Below, piece after piece: positions 54,266-63,245 of a stretch of 64,000 nt of DNA. The stretch is from Oceanobacillus rekensis (GTDB lineage: Bacteria > Bacillota > Bacilli > Bacillales > Amphibacillaceae). The translations under genes were made by a program, and so were the position numbers. Position 1 is the stretch's first letter. Every line of letters begins with the position of its first letter. The notes under the pieces are model-generated. The model had not been told where the DNA came from and did no database searches. It saw only the letters and a list, made by a program, of their open reading frames with translations. The stretch covers positions 372,001-436,000 of the forward strand of contig NZ_MTBQ01000003.1 of assembly GCF_002153375.1 (NCBI RefSeq). Direction: 5' to 3'.

Positions 54266-55159
54266 GTGAGTTGGAATCAAACTGTGCTTACAAGCTCAAA
54301 TCATACAAACACATCGGCCACTTATAGCTACGTTGATTATGTACAAAAACCAATAGAAATCTACGTATTTATTGACCCACTTTGCGCAGAATGCTGGTCA
54401 CTTGAACCCTATTTGAAAAAGCTATCTGTTGAATATGGTCGTTTTTTCACGATTCGTCAAATTGTCAGCGGACACTTAACATCTTTAAATACAGATACTT
54501 TTGATAAACCAAGGAAATTGAAGGAAATCTGGGAAAAAACAGCAAAACGAACAGGAATGAGCTGCGACGGTGACTTATGGGTAGATAATCCTATCACATA
54601 TCCATGGATTGCATCACTAGCCATCAAGGCTGCAGAACTGCAAGGTAAAAAAGCTGGAAAGTTATTTTTCCGTAAACTACAGGAAAATTTATTTTTGAAA
54701 AAACAAGATATCTCTAATGAAGAGGTACTTACAAAATGTGCACAGGAAGCAAAGCTCGATGTTGAGGAGTTTGAAAAAGACCTTTTCTCATCTTCTGCAC
54801 AAAAGGCTTTCCAGTGTGATTTGAAATTGACAAGGGAAATGGAAGTTGACTATATTCCAACTATTGTTTTTTTTAATCAAGTTATTGAAGACGATGGCAT
54901 TAAAATTTCAGGACTTTATCCCTATGAAATATATGAACTTGTTTTAAAAGAGATGTTGCAACGGACACCAATTCCTTCTGTAAAACCACCATTGGAACAG
55001 TTCATGAGGCTTTATGAAGTTGTGGGGACAAAAGAGGTTTCAGTTGTATATGATTGGTCCATGACAAAAACAGAAAAGGAAATGAAAAAACTTCAATTCC
55101 AGAGAATCGTCGAAAGAATTCCAGCAAAATACGGATCATTTTGGAAATATATAAGTTGA
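54266..55159 (+). CDS. yjbH: Spx adaptor protein YjbH (DsbA-like fold)
   Basis: 297 residues from a GTG start after AAAGGAG. A thioredoxin-like domain carries C40-A-E-C43 ([13 protein letters not shown]), followed by the DsbA helical insertion. YjbH binds Spx and hands it to ClpXP. The target gene spx is 5 kb away in the same window. Order yjbI-yjbH is kept, but this unit faces pepF instead of running with it. Confidence 0.93.
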   Translation: MSWNQTVLTSSNHTNTSATYSYVDYVQKPIEIYVFIDPLCAECWSLEPYLKKLSVEYGRFFTIRQIVSGHLTSLNTDTFDKPRKLKEIWEKTAKRTGMSCDGDLWVDNPITYPWIASLAIKAAELQGKKAGKLFFRKLQENLFLKKQDISNEEVLTKCAQEAKLDVEEFEKDLFSSSAQKAFQCDLKLTREMEVDYIPTIVFFNQVIEDDGIKISGLYPYEIYELVLKEMLQRTPIPSVKPPLEQFMRLYEVVGTKEVSVVYDWSMTKTEKEMKKLQFQRIVERIPAKYGSFWKYIS

Positions 55160-55223
55160 TTTAAGCCTTAAATAGGCTTATTTTTTTGTGAAAATTGACT
55201 TTCTGTTCTAAAAAAAGGCAAAA

Positions 55224-55258
55224 AGAGAGGATATACGGGGCAGCGTATATCCTCTTTC
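55224..55258 (+). terminator. Strong hairpin after yjbH
   Basis: AGAGGATATACG (55226-55237) pairs perfectly with CGTATATCCTCT (55244-55255), then TTT. It probably ends the yjbK-yjbI-yjbH unit. The 55260-55561 stretch holds nothing else recognisable. Confidence 0.6.
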
Positions 55259-55561
55259 CGTCCTTGTATATATACAAAGGGGGATGGGAGAAAGTTTCAT
55301 GATCAAACAAAAGGGGTATTTGTTTGTTTTTAACTTACTATATTATAATACCAAGAACAACTTCGCTATTCAAGCTTAATGTGCATAGATTCACAAAATG
55401 TTCACTTCTAGTATGTAATTTTTAAACATATATTATATCAAAATGTAAAAAATTAGAAAGGGGATTGATGTTGTCTACCGTAAATAAAAATTAAAATTTT
55501 TTTCGGGACCGGTGATTTTATCGGCGAATTTTCATTTAAAACTTGGGAGGAATGATTTTTA

Positions 55562-55738
55562 ATGCGTGATCTTTATCCTGTTTTTTTTCTGGTGCTGACT
55601 TTCATCGCTTTCTTTCTAAATATTCTAGGATTAATGCGCCTCATCCCACTTTATATTACATTGCCATTATTATTTATATCGATTTATTTAACTTTATACT
55701 CCATGACACACCGAAATGTTTATAGAAGATCAAGATAG
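55562..55738 (+). CDS. Small two-helix membrane protein (58 residues)
   Basis: MRDLYPVFFLVLTFIAFFLN, then ILGLMRLIPLYITL and ISIYLTLYSMTHRN, ending YRRSR. Two membrane helices are joined by a short LMRLIP turn, with a basic C-terminal tail. GGGAGGA is 9-10 bases before the ATG at 55562. A terminator-like hairpin follows the stop. No family is recognised. Confidence 0.7.
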   Translation: MRDLYPVFFLVLTFIAFFLNILGLMRLIPLYITLPLLFISIYLTLYSMTHRNVYRRSR

Positions 55739-55772
55739 GGAGCTGGATTTGTATCCGACTCCCCTCTTTTTA
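55739..55772 (+). terminator. Intrinsic terminator
   Basis: GGGAG-CT-GGAT pairs with ATCC-GA-CTCCC around TTGT, followed by CTCTTTTT. Confidence 0.7.
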
Positions 55773-55887
55773 TGGACCATTACATTTTTAAAACCTGCTT
55801 TGTGCAGATACGTTCACCTGCAATTCGGTTAATTATCCTACCCAATTGGGACTTCTCATGTTTGCCCCATCAAAAGTAATTGTTTTT

Positions 55888-56079
55888 ATAAACTGCGAAG
55901 TAACTGATGGTTGTTTTCTCTAAATATGTGCTTATCCCACGTCCGGGTTCACTGCGGGCGGAAAGGCATAGGTAAGACTCTGAAATGCGTTAGCATGAAG
56001 AGGCTCACCAGCCGACCTAAGGTGCGCGTAGTATATTCCCCAGAGTGGTCGCCGAAAAAACTCTTACTTCGCAGTTTAT
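55888..56079. mobile_element. 192-bp MITE-like element with 16-bp terminal inverted repeats
   Basis: The ends ATAAACTGCGAAGTAA and TTACTTCGCAGTTTAT are perfect inverted repeats. The interior is GC-rich compared with its surroundings, with GGAAAGGCATAGGT and CCTAAGGTGCGCG blocks. It has no open frame worth naming. The same ends and blocks recur at 63453-63887. It lies between the yjbH unit and pepF. No target duplication is evident. Confidence 0.75.
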
Positions 56080-56132
56080 CTCGGGCTGCGAGGATATAAA
56101 TCAACAATACTTACGAATAGAGTTTTGATATA

Positions 56133-57944
56133 TTATCCCAATAATAATTTTTCCATTTCATTTAGCTTTTCTTCAAATACGGCGAGTGCATCGAGAATTG
56201 GTTGTTTGGATGTCATGTCAACGCCAGCTTTTTTCAGGACTTCGATTGGATATTCACTGCTTCCAGCTTTTAGAAAGTCAAGATAACGGTCAACCGACCC
56301 TTCACTACCTTCCAAAATATTATGAGCAAGTGCTGTTGCAGCGGAATACCCTGTTGCATACTGATATACATAGTAATTGTAGTAGAAATGTGGAATCCTG
56401 GCCCACTCCAGCCCAATTTCCTCATCGGAAACAACTGCGTCACCATAATATTTCTTATTCAATGCGTAATAGATCTCTGTCAGCTTATCTGCTGTCAATG
56501 CTTCGCCATTTTGGGCTCTAACATGAATATCATGTTCAAATTCAGCAAACATTGTTTGACGGAAAACTGTTCCACGGAAACCTTCCAGGAAATGATTCAA
56601 AATAAAGAGCTTTTGTTTTTCATCGTCCAAGTTTTTTAATAAATAATCATTCAGCAATGCTTCATTTGTCGTCGAGGCAACTTCCGCTACAAAAATGGAG
56701 TAATTACCATAACGATAGGCTTGGTGTTTTCTTGTGTAATAGCTGTGAACAGAGTGGCCTAATTCATGGGCAAGGGTAAATGTATTATTTACATTATCTT
56801 GCCAGTTCATCAGGATGTAAGGGTTCGTACCATATGCACCAGACGAATACGCGCCACTGCGCTTCCCTTTATTTTCTTCTACATCAATCCAACGGTTTTC
56901 AAAGCCTTCTTTTAAAATTGTTGCATAGTCAGTACCTAATGGTGCTAAACCTTTTAAAACATAATCTTTAGCCTCTTCATAAGTAACTTTCATTTCAACA
57001 TCTTTGACAAGCGGTGTGTATATATCATACATATGAAGTTCATCAACACCTAACACCTTTTTACGCAACTCTGTATATCTGTGAAGTAATGGCAGCTTTT
57101 CATTTACTGCTTCCACCAAATTATCGTATACCTGTTCAGGAATATTATTATTATCCAATGCCGATTGACGAGCAGATTCATAATTGCGGATCTTCGCTTC
57201 AAAATTATGTGCTTTTACACTTCCAGTCAATGTGGATGCAAATGTATTTTTAAAATTACCATACGTATCATACATCGCTTTAAACGCATCTTCTCTCACA
57301 CGGCGATCTTTAGATTCCATAAAAGTGGAATATCTGCCATGTGTCAGATCTACTTCTTCTCCATCCTCACTCTTAATTGCCGGGAAAGTCAGGTCAGCAT
57401 TATTCAACATGCCGAATGTTTGTGCAGAACTTCCCATTGGTTCTGACGCTTCAGCAAGCAGGGTCTCTTCTTTTTCACTTAGTACATGTGGACGCTGGCG
57501 ATTAATTTCATCGAGTACCTTTTTGTACAATTGCAATCCTTCTTTTTCTTTCAAAAAGCTGCTAATTTTCTCTTCATCCATGCTAAGTATTTCCGGAACA
57601 ATATAGCTCATGGAACTACCTGCCGATGTTAACACCATTTCAGCCTGTGAATTCAATCCTTGGTAATGGGAATTGGTTGTATCCTGATCAGATCGCATAT
57701 GTGAGTATGTATACAATCTACCTAGACGTTCAGAAAGCTCATCCTGTAGCTTTAGTAATTCATATAGGTGATCAGCAGATTCGGATAATTTCCCTCTGTA
57801 CTGCTCCACTTTTGGGATATCCTGCTGCAAATTTTTTAATTCCTCAGCCCATGCTTCATCTGTTGCAAAGATATCTTCCAATCTCCAAGTCGATTCTAAT
57901 GGTACTTCACTACGTTTAGGTAATTCCTTTGTTGATTTTGCCAT
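56133..57944 (-). CDS. pepF: Oligoendopeptidase F (M3B family)
   Basis: 603-residue zinc peptidase. The active site HELGH is in FTLAHELGHSVHSYY, with the third zinc ligand Glu in EVASTTNEALLND. The N-terminal helical domain starts LESTWRLEDIFATDEAW. It cleaves short peptides in the cytoplasm and in Bacillus affects sporulation signalling peptides. Length is typical (about 600-670). It matches the yjbG position next to coiA. Confidence 0.95.
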   Translation of the reverse strand: MAKSTKELPKRSEVPLESTWRLEDIFATDEAWAEELKNLQQDIPKVEQYRGKLSESADHLYELLKLQDELSERLGRLYTYSHMRSDQDTTNSHYQGLNSQAEMVLTSAGSSMSYIVPEILSMDEEKISSFLKEKEGLQLYKKVLDEINRQRPHVLSEKEETLLAEASEPMGSSAQTFGMLNNADLTFPAIKSEDGEEVDLTHGRYSTFMESKDRRVREDAFKAMYDTYGNFKNTFASTLTGSVKAHNFEAKIRNYESARQSALDNNNIPEQVYDNLVEAVNEKLPLLHRYTELRKKVLGVDELHMYDIYTPLVKDVEMKVTYEEAKDYVLKGLAPLGTDYATILKEGFENRWIDVEENKGKRSGAYSSGAYGTNPYILMNWQDNVNNTFTLAHELGHSVHSYYTRKHQAYRYGNYSIFVAEVASTTNEALLNDYLLKNLDDEKQKLFILNHFLEGFRGTVFRQTMFAEFEHDIHVRAQNGEALTADKLTEIYYALNKKYYGDAVVSDEEIGLEWARIPHFYYNYYVYQYATGYSAATALAHNILEGSEGSVDRYLDFLKAGSSEYPIEVLKKAGVDMTSKQPILDALAVFEEKLNEMEKLLLG

Positions 57945-58049
57945 GGAAAATTCCTCCTTTATTCTCTATATGTTACTATTTCTAGAATTAATTAATAATC
58001 CCTTTAAAATCCAGGATATTATTACTTAGTATATCGAAACATAATGGGT

Positions 58050-59243
58050 TCATGCTTGTATTTTGCCCAAGTTTTGGAAAAATAATTGTTGTAATAGATT
58101 ATTATCTCCGTTTATGGCTTCCTCAACATTCTTATAAAAATCGAATTGCTTCTTTTTTTGATAAATGCCAGGTGAAATAGTATGAATATAGCTTAGTTGT
58201 TCCAATATATTAAAATATTGTTCGATGGGATCTGTACTGGATACGATAAGAGGAAATGCTGAATTACTTAGTATTCTCGTTTTTAATAAGTGTTTACAGG
58301 ACTCTATGCTAAAGGTAGTTTCAATTGGCAAGGGGTGGATTATCTCGAGACAGAGTTTGCTCTGCCAGTTCCATAATGGAGTTTGCATTTGATGTTGGGA
58401 GCTTACTGGTAGATAGATTACGGATGGGAGATTCTGGGGATGAGTCCCTTTATAATATAGCCATTTACGCCAGGTAAATTCATCTCCATAAAAATTATTT
58501 CCTGGTTTTAATCGGAAATGGCGCTTTTCTTTCACCCATAAATTTAACTTTTCTTGCGAAGAAAAATTAGTAAACTGAAATAAATCTGTGAAGTTCATTT
58601 GATTGATTGAAGTAATATTGATTTTACCTATTGCTTTTGAACTCTTAGTTATGAAAACATCGTAAATAGTAGCCATCTGGAAAGTGTGTGGATCAAAGTA
58701 ATATAACACTTGTGGAGTGTCTGAAGAATACTGGTGGATAAACTGGCGGGTGAATTGGTCAAGCTTAAAGCTTGTTGCATTATATCTTTTAAACTGATTT
58801 GCACCGATAATCCAAATTGGGAAGATTCCCGCGGCTTTGTATCCTTTATTCCGCTTTCGAATTTCATCTACCGGTATTCGTGCACATTGATATTCAATTG
58901 CTATTTTCTTGTCACTTATGGTTAACAGTATATCTGGGCGCTGTTTTATTTCTTGTATATATGCTTCTAGTCTGACATCTATATTATGTCTCATGAGCCA
59001 TTGATATAAAATAAGTTTACCTTGTTCGTGATAGATGCCCTCTCCTCCTTCACGTGAAGGGCAATTCGTACTTGTTTTGTGGGCAAAATGTGCAATCATT
59101 TGATTTCCTGCTTTTATAATGACTGGACTTTCACAAACCGGGCAGTAAAACTTTTCCCCTCCTATTCTCAGTTTGATAATAGCTTCGCGTTCCATTGTAG
59201 CAAGCGTAGTATACGTTCCATTTTTATTTATGGCTTGCAGCAT
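58050..59243 (-). CDS. coiA: Competence protein CoiA
   Basis: 397 residues. A zinc-finger-like N-terminus has CPVCESPVIIKAGNQMIAHF (Cys-Cys-His-His). A PD-(D/E)xK nuclease-like core follows in RPDILLTISDKKIAIEYQC. Needed for recombination of incoming DNA during transformation. ATG 59243 lies 8 bases after GGAGG; the longer frame to 59252 is within the ribosome binding site. It lies between mecA and pepF, as in B. subtilis. Confidence 0.93.
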   Translation of the reverse strand: MLQAINKNGTYTTLATMEREAIIKLRIGGEKFYCPVCESPVIIKAGNQMIAHFAHKTSTNCPSREGGEGIYHEQGKLILYQWLMRHNIDVRLEAYIQEIKQRPDILLTISDKKIAIEYQCARIPVDEIRKRNKGYKAAGIFPIWIIGANQFKRYNATSFKLDQFTRQFIHQYSSDTPQVLYYFDPHTFQMATIYDVFITKSSKAIGKINITSINQMNFTDLFQFTNFSSQEKLNLWVKEKRHFRLKPGNNFYGDEFTWRKWLYYKGTHPQNLPSVIYLPVSSQHQMQTPLWNWQSKLCLEIIHPLPIETTFSIESCKHLLKTRILSNSAFPLIVSSTDPIEQYFNILEQLSYIHTISPGIYQKKKQFDFYKNVEEAINGDNNLLQQLFFQNLGKIQA

Positions 59244-59409
59244 AGTAACCACCTCCGTCTACAACTTATTCGACAGAAATGTTAAAAATCCTCCTTATTA
59301 ATTTGGCTGGTTACACAAAATTTATAAACTAAGAGGATTAAGAAAACATGAATCAATGGCCTAAAATATACAGATAACGCTGTTTAAAACTTTCTTATCC
59401 GCAAAAAAA

Positions 59410-59436
59410 GTAGGCATCCTTTTTTAGAATGCCTAC
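59410..59436 (-). terminator. Intrinsic terminator after mecA
   Basis: GTAGGCAT pairs with ATGCCTAC around a loop of 11 bases, with T residues on the minus strand. The stem overlaps the mecA stop codon. Confidence 0.8.
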
Positions 59437-60134
59437 ACTTCAACAGGAAAATATGTCCTAACTTGTGAAAATGTATCTATTTCGAGGATTTTCTTACCAT
59501 ATTCCTCCAACATATGAACAGATATATCCGAATCATTGGCAAATTCCAGCACTTGACTGATCACATCTTCTTGCTTATTGTCATCAAGTACATCGTGAGA
59601 GAATTCCATATACAAATAATACGTATCATTATAATGGTACAGTGTCTCTTCACCAAAATCAGATAGTTCATGGAAATAATGACTAAGTTGAATCACATCT
59701 TCAAAGTCTTTGAAATCTACAATAATCCACAGATTATCATCATCATCATCATCCAACATATCATCGGTATCATTCTCAGAAGTCACATTTTTTCCGAATT
59801 TGTCTTCAAGCATATTTTCAATTTTCTCATCAACTGGAAGTTCAAGGCTGTCACCGTCCTCCGTATCCATTTCGAGATTCTCACCGTTTTTCGATACTTT
59901 AGCTTTAGTAACTACTATTTCAAGTCCCTTTTCCATTGCTTGGACCTGAATCCATAAAGGACCATCTGGGTTGAAATCTTCTTTATAATTAACTTCGTCC
60001 ATCATTTGCCAGAAAAGTTGTTCACTGCGTTCACGGTTATACCAGATCTCTTCACGTTCGAATCCAAGATCTTCAATATCCATATAAGAAATATAAAACT
60101 TTATCGTGTTCTCATTAATTCTCTCTATCTCCAT
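59433..60134 (-). CDS. mecA: Adaptor protein MecA
   Basis: 233 residues. The N-terminal substrate-binding domain MEIERINENTIKFYISYMDI is followed by an acidic linker (about residues 90-135, with a DDDDD run) and a C-terminal ClpC-binding domain (FKDFEDVIQLSH, YLYMEFSH). It targets ComK and other proteins to ClpCP. Length and domain order are typical. Confidence 0.95.
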   Translation of the reverse strand: MEIERINENTIKFYISYMDIEDLGFEREEIWYNRERSEQLFWQMMDEVNYKEDFNPDGPLWIQVQAMEKGLEIVVTKAKVSKNGENLEMDTEDGDSLELPVDEKIENMLEDKFGKNVTSENDTDDMLDDDDDDNLWIIVDFKDFEDVIQLSHYFHELSDFGEETLYHYNDTYYLYMEFSHDVLDDNKQEDVISQVLEFANDSDISVHMLEEYGKKILEIDTFSQVRTYFPVEV

Positions 60135-60597
60135 TTTTTAATTCTCTCCCTTCAAATTAAAAAGCAGCTGTTTCGTCCTTCCAGAGCTATTCTCGACATA
60201 ATTTCTTCTAAGGAAAAACAGTTTAGATGGAAGAGACAACTTTATCATTATTGTATATATTAAGACAGTCTCCCTGTATGTTTATTACCCGTAATTATAT
60301 AACTCTAACCATCTCTACTTATCTTCTTACCACTATTGTATGATAGTGTACTGCATCTTGGAAATTAATATGCCTATAAAATAAAAATTAAATAATGAAC
60401 CGTTTTTCCAAGGATACATTAAGTAGAGTTAATAAAACATTTTAAACCATTCTAACAGATTTGTCATCTAAAAAAACGAATTATGACAAATAGCCATTGT
60501 TAATGTCTGGTAAATATATTCAAAGCAAAAGACGCAGTTCCAAAATGGGCTCTGCGTCTTTGTTATGTTTATTTTAGATTACGTTTTCAGAGATTGA
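60135..60597. other. Intergenic region between mecA and spx with spx terminator
   Basis: No gene is recognised. A YjbE-type gene, present here in B. subtilis, is missing. AAAGACGCAG (60528-60537) and CTGCGTCTTT (60552-60561) form the spx terminator on the minus strand. Confidence 0.6.
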
Positions 60598-60993
60598 TTA
60601 GTTAACCATTCTTTGAGCTTCGCGTAATTGAAATGTACGTACAGTTCTTGGTAGAAATCTGCGAATCTCATCCTCGTTATAACCAACTTGCAGACGTTTC
60701 TCATCCAAAATAATTGGTCGTCTAAGTAATCCTGGATTCTTTTGAATCAGACTGAACAGATCTTTCATTGGCAATTGTTCAATATTGACATCCAGTTTTT
60801 GGAAAACCTTTGAACGTGTGGAAATGATCTCATCCGTTCCATCTTCAGTCATACGTAATATTTCCTTAATCTCGTCAAGTGTCAGCGGTTCCGAAAAAAT
60901 ATTACGTTCTGTAAACGGTATGTCGTGCTCTTCCAGCCAAGCTTTTGCTTTCCTGCAAGAAGTACAACTTGGTGAGGTATAAAGTGTTACCAT
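60598..60993 (-). CDS. spxA: Transcriptional regulator Spx
   Basis: 131 residues, the usual Spx length. The redox switch is C10-T-S-C13 ([13 protein letters not shown]). [20 protein letters not shown] is the ArsC-like block with the RNA polymerase-binding part nearby. It binds the RNA polymerase alpha subunit and drives the thiol-stress response; ClpXP degrades it with help from YjbH. The adjacent yjbC gene may be co-transcribed in other Bacilli, but here a terminator lies between. Confidence 0.96.
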   Translation of the reverse strand: MVTLYTSPSCTSCRKAKAWLEEHDIPFTERNIFSEPLTLDEIKEILRMTEDGTDEIISTRSKVFQKLDVNIEQLPMKDLFSLIQKNPGLLRRPIILDEKRLQVGYNEDEIRRFLPRTVRTFQLREAQRMVN

Positions 60994-61336
60994 AAAACTT
61001 CACTCCTCAATTTTTAAAGTGTGTATGTTGATATAGAGTATATTATTAACAACTTATTAAATTAAAATAAGTTTAAATTACCCATATGTATAATTATACT
61101 ACATTAGTCAACCAAAAGGTAGAGGATATTCTAGAATTAAAAGGTAATTTAATAATATTTTTATTCCATATCACCATTCACTATGTAAGATACCCCACAT
61201 CAATTTCAATTAAACCTTCTAATTGAAAAAAATTGGATTATACTTATTTTCATTTGCCATAATGTTGATTTCACCATGTTACCTAACCAATATAGATTAA
61301 GAATCCCCACCAATTTTCTCATGGCGGGGATTTAGT
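60994..61336. other. spx upstream region with yjbC terminator
   Basis: No gene is recognised. AATCCCCaCCA (61302-61312) pairs with TGGcGGGGATT (61322-61332), a terminator for yjbC on the minus strand. The rest (60994-61300) is the spx leader and promoter region; no single promoter stands out. Confidence 0.55.
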
Positions 61337-61936
61337 TTATGACTTTTTTGGACTTTGTTTATTTAAACTCTGAAGAATATCTGCAGACTCCCGATTCTCA
61401 TCATAACTTAATACTTCTTCAGCTGACTGATAGGGTCTTCCATATATTTCTTCATCCTTGTATGTATGGATATCTACATACATTTGCTTCATTTGTGCAA
61501 ATATGGCTTCTTCAGAATCATCATCTGGTGACCAATATAAAATTTCCATAGGAGTATCTTCATCTGTAGCCAAAGAGCGGCGATTATATCCAATGGATTG
61601 TGCGTGGGTAAATCCTTCCCGGTGATAGAAATGAAGTCTTTTTTCTGTGTCGGTATCCTCATAGTCTACAGGCTCTACTTCTAAAATAATCGGTTTATTT
61701 TTCGCCTTTAACTTCTCAATTAGTTTGTGTCCAATCCCTTGCCCTCTTGTTGTAGACGATACCCATAGATAATCAATAAATAGGAATGTATCAAACTCGG
61801 CGTACATTAAGACATGCTTCGAACTTTCGTCTTTATAGTATACATCCCCTTTTTCGTCCAATAACATCTCCATATGCTTTTTTGATTTCATTTCTTCAAT
61901 TGGGAAGTACTCACTTAACTTTTCATACCAATTCAT
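61337..61936 (-). CDS. yjbC: YjbC, GNAT-family acetyltransferase
   Basis: 199 residues. A GNAT core has FIDYLWVSSTTRGQGIGHKLIEKL with the acetyl-CoA loop RGQGIG, and a C-terminal extension of about 60 residues. ATG 61936 stands 7 bases after AAAGGAG; the frame from 61987 has no such site. It is upstream of spx as in B. subtilis, where yjbC-spx is a stress-induced unit. The acceptor is unknown. Confidence 0.88.
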   Translation of the reverse strand: MNWYEKLSEYFPIEEMKSKKHMEMLLDEKGDVYYKDESSKHVLMYAEFDTFLFIDYLWVSSTTRGQGIGHKLIEKLKAKNKPIILEVEPVDYEDTDTEKRLHFYHREGFTHAQSIGYNRRSLATDEDTPMEILYWSPDDDSEEAIFAQMKQMYVDIHTYKDEEIYGRPYQSAEEVLSYDENRESADILQSLNKQSPKKS

Positions 61937-62013
61937 GGATCTACTCCTTTTAACTATTTTTACTAAGTATAACGAAAAAAGGTCCATTTGTTAAATTAAG
62001 CTAAATAAATAAA

Positions 62014-62037
62014 AAACAGGCCTGTTTAGACCTGTTT
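62014..62037 (-). terminator. Intrinsic terminator after the DUF4015 gene
   Basis: AAACAGG pairs with CCTGTTT around CCTGTTTAGA; T residues follow on the minus strand. Confidence 0.7.
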
Positions 62038-62039
62038 CA

Positions 62040-63245
62040 TTACTTTCCAATCATATAATCTACATTTTCCGTATAGGTATTACCTGCATTCCAAAGTAAA
62101 AATTCATCGATACCATTTTCATAAAGAGCTTTTATTTGTGCTTCCACTTCTGCCTTTCCGTATTGCTTCGTTGGTCCACTATAAAGCCATGGAGCCTCGA
62201 AGTCCTGGAGCCAAGGTCTGGAAACAGGTGAATCATCAAGTGCTCCTAATACCTCATTTTCTACCTTTGCATATTCTGTCACAAGTTTGTATGGCTCTGT
62301 ATCCGGCTTTTCAATACCGAAATAGGATGTCCAGTGACTTGGATAGATCATGGAAGAAATAACATCAACATTCTCAGATATTCTGGAGAAGTTTTGACCG
62401 ATGCCAGGTGTTTCCTCGATTGTAGCTGCATATCCAAAGATATCTACCGAAACATCAACATCATAGTTCGACAATTCTTCCCTAGCATATGCAACAAAGT
62501 CCGTTACCGCTTCGACACGCTTTTTAACATTATTTAAATCCATATCGGCGTAGTCACCTTCAGTGTATTCAAGTTGTTCATCCTTGCTTTCGAATCCTTC
62601 AGGGAAACGTACATAATCAAACTGAATCTCCTGGAAGCCCATCTCAGCTGCCATCTTAGCTATATCAACATTGTACTCCCATACTTCCTTTTCAAAAGGA
62701 TTGACAAAAGCCTCCCCCTTATTATTAACCCACACTTCTCCATTTTGCGTAAAAGATAAGTCAGGACGATTCTTAGCAAGTACCGAATCTTTAAACACTA
62801 CTACTCTGGCAATTGGATAAATCTGTTTTTCCTCAAGCGTATCCATCATTCCTTTTGGATCTGCAATAAAATTAGTAGCAATCTCTTCGTATGGTGAACC
62901 CTCTTCAGGTTTAAAAGTTAAATTACCATTATCTTCTTTAACATCTATAACCATTGCATTTAATTCAGTTGTTTCCACAAGGTCAAGCAGTGTTTCAAAT
63001 CGACTTGATCCAGCAGAATTACCAGTTACATAGATTCCTCTTACAGCATCTGGATATTCAAAGTTATATCCTGAATCATATGTAAATCGTTTTATATTTT
63101 GTGAAGTATCAATCAGTTCAATATTTGTTTGTCTTTCTTTATGTAAACCGGCTTCTTTCGTTTCTTCCCCACTTGCGTATACCGGTACTGTACTGAAAAG
63201 GAGAATTCCAATGAGTACGATTAGTTTTTGTTGCCATTTCTGCAT
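62040..63245 (-). CDS. Secreted DUF4015 putative glycoside hydrolase
   Basis: 401 residues with a signal peptide (KLIVLIGILLFSTVPVYASG). A TIM-barrel DUF4015 domain has VRGIYVTGNSAGS, MVIDVKEDNGNLTF, IQFDYVRFPEG and DVSVDIFGYAATIEETPGIG. The Asp in FDYVRFP and acidic residues near it would be catalytic. Family members act on glycans of the wall or exopolymer. It is probably outside the cell. AGGAG precedes the ATG. Confidence 0.85.
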   Translation of the reverse strand: MQKWQQKLIVLIGILLFSTVPVYASGEETKEAGLHKERQTNIELIDTSQNIKRFTYDSGYNFEYPDAVRGIYVTGNSAGSSRFETLLDLVETTELNAMVIDVKEDNGNLTFKPEEGSPYEEIATNFIADPKGMMDTLEEKQIYPIARVVVFKDSVLAKNRPDLSFTQNGEVWVNNKGEAFVNPFEKEVWEYNVDIAKMAAEMGFQEIQFDYVRFPEGFESKDEQLEYTEGDYADMDLNNVKKRVEAVTDFVAYAREELSNYDVDVSVDIFGYAATIEETPGIGQNFSRISENVDVISSMIYPSHWTSYFGIEKPDTEPYKLVTEYAKVENEVLGALDDSPVSRPWLQDFEAPWLYSGPTKQYGKAEVEAQIKALYENGIDEFLLWNAGNTYTENVDYMIGK

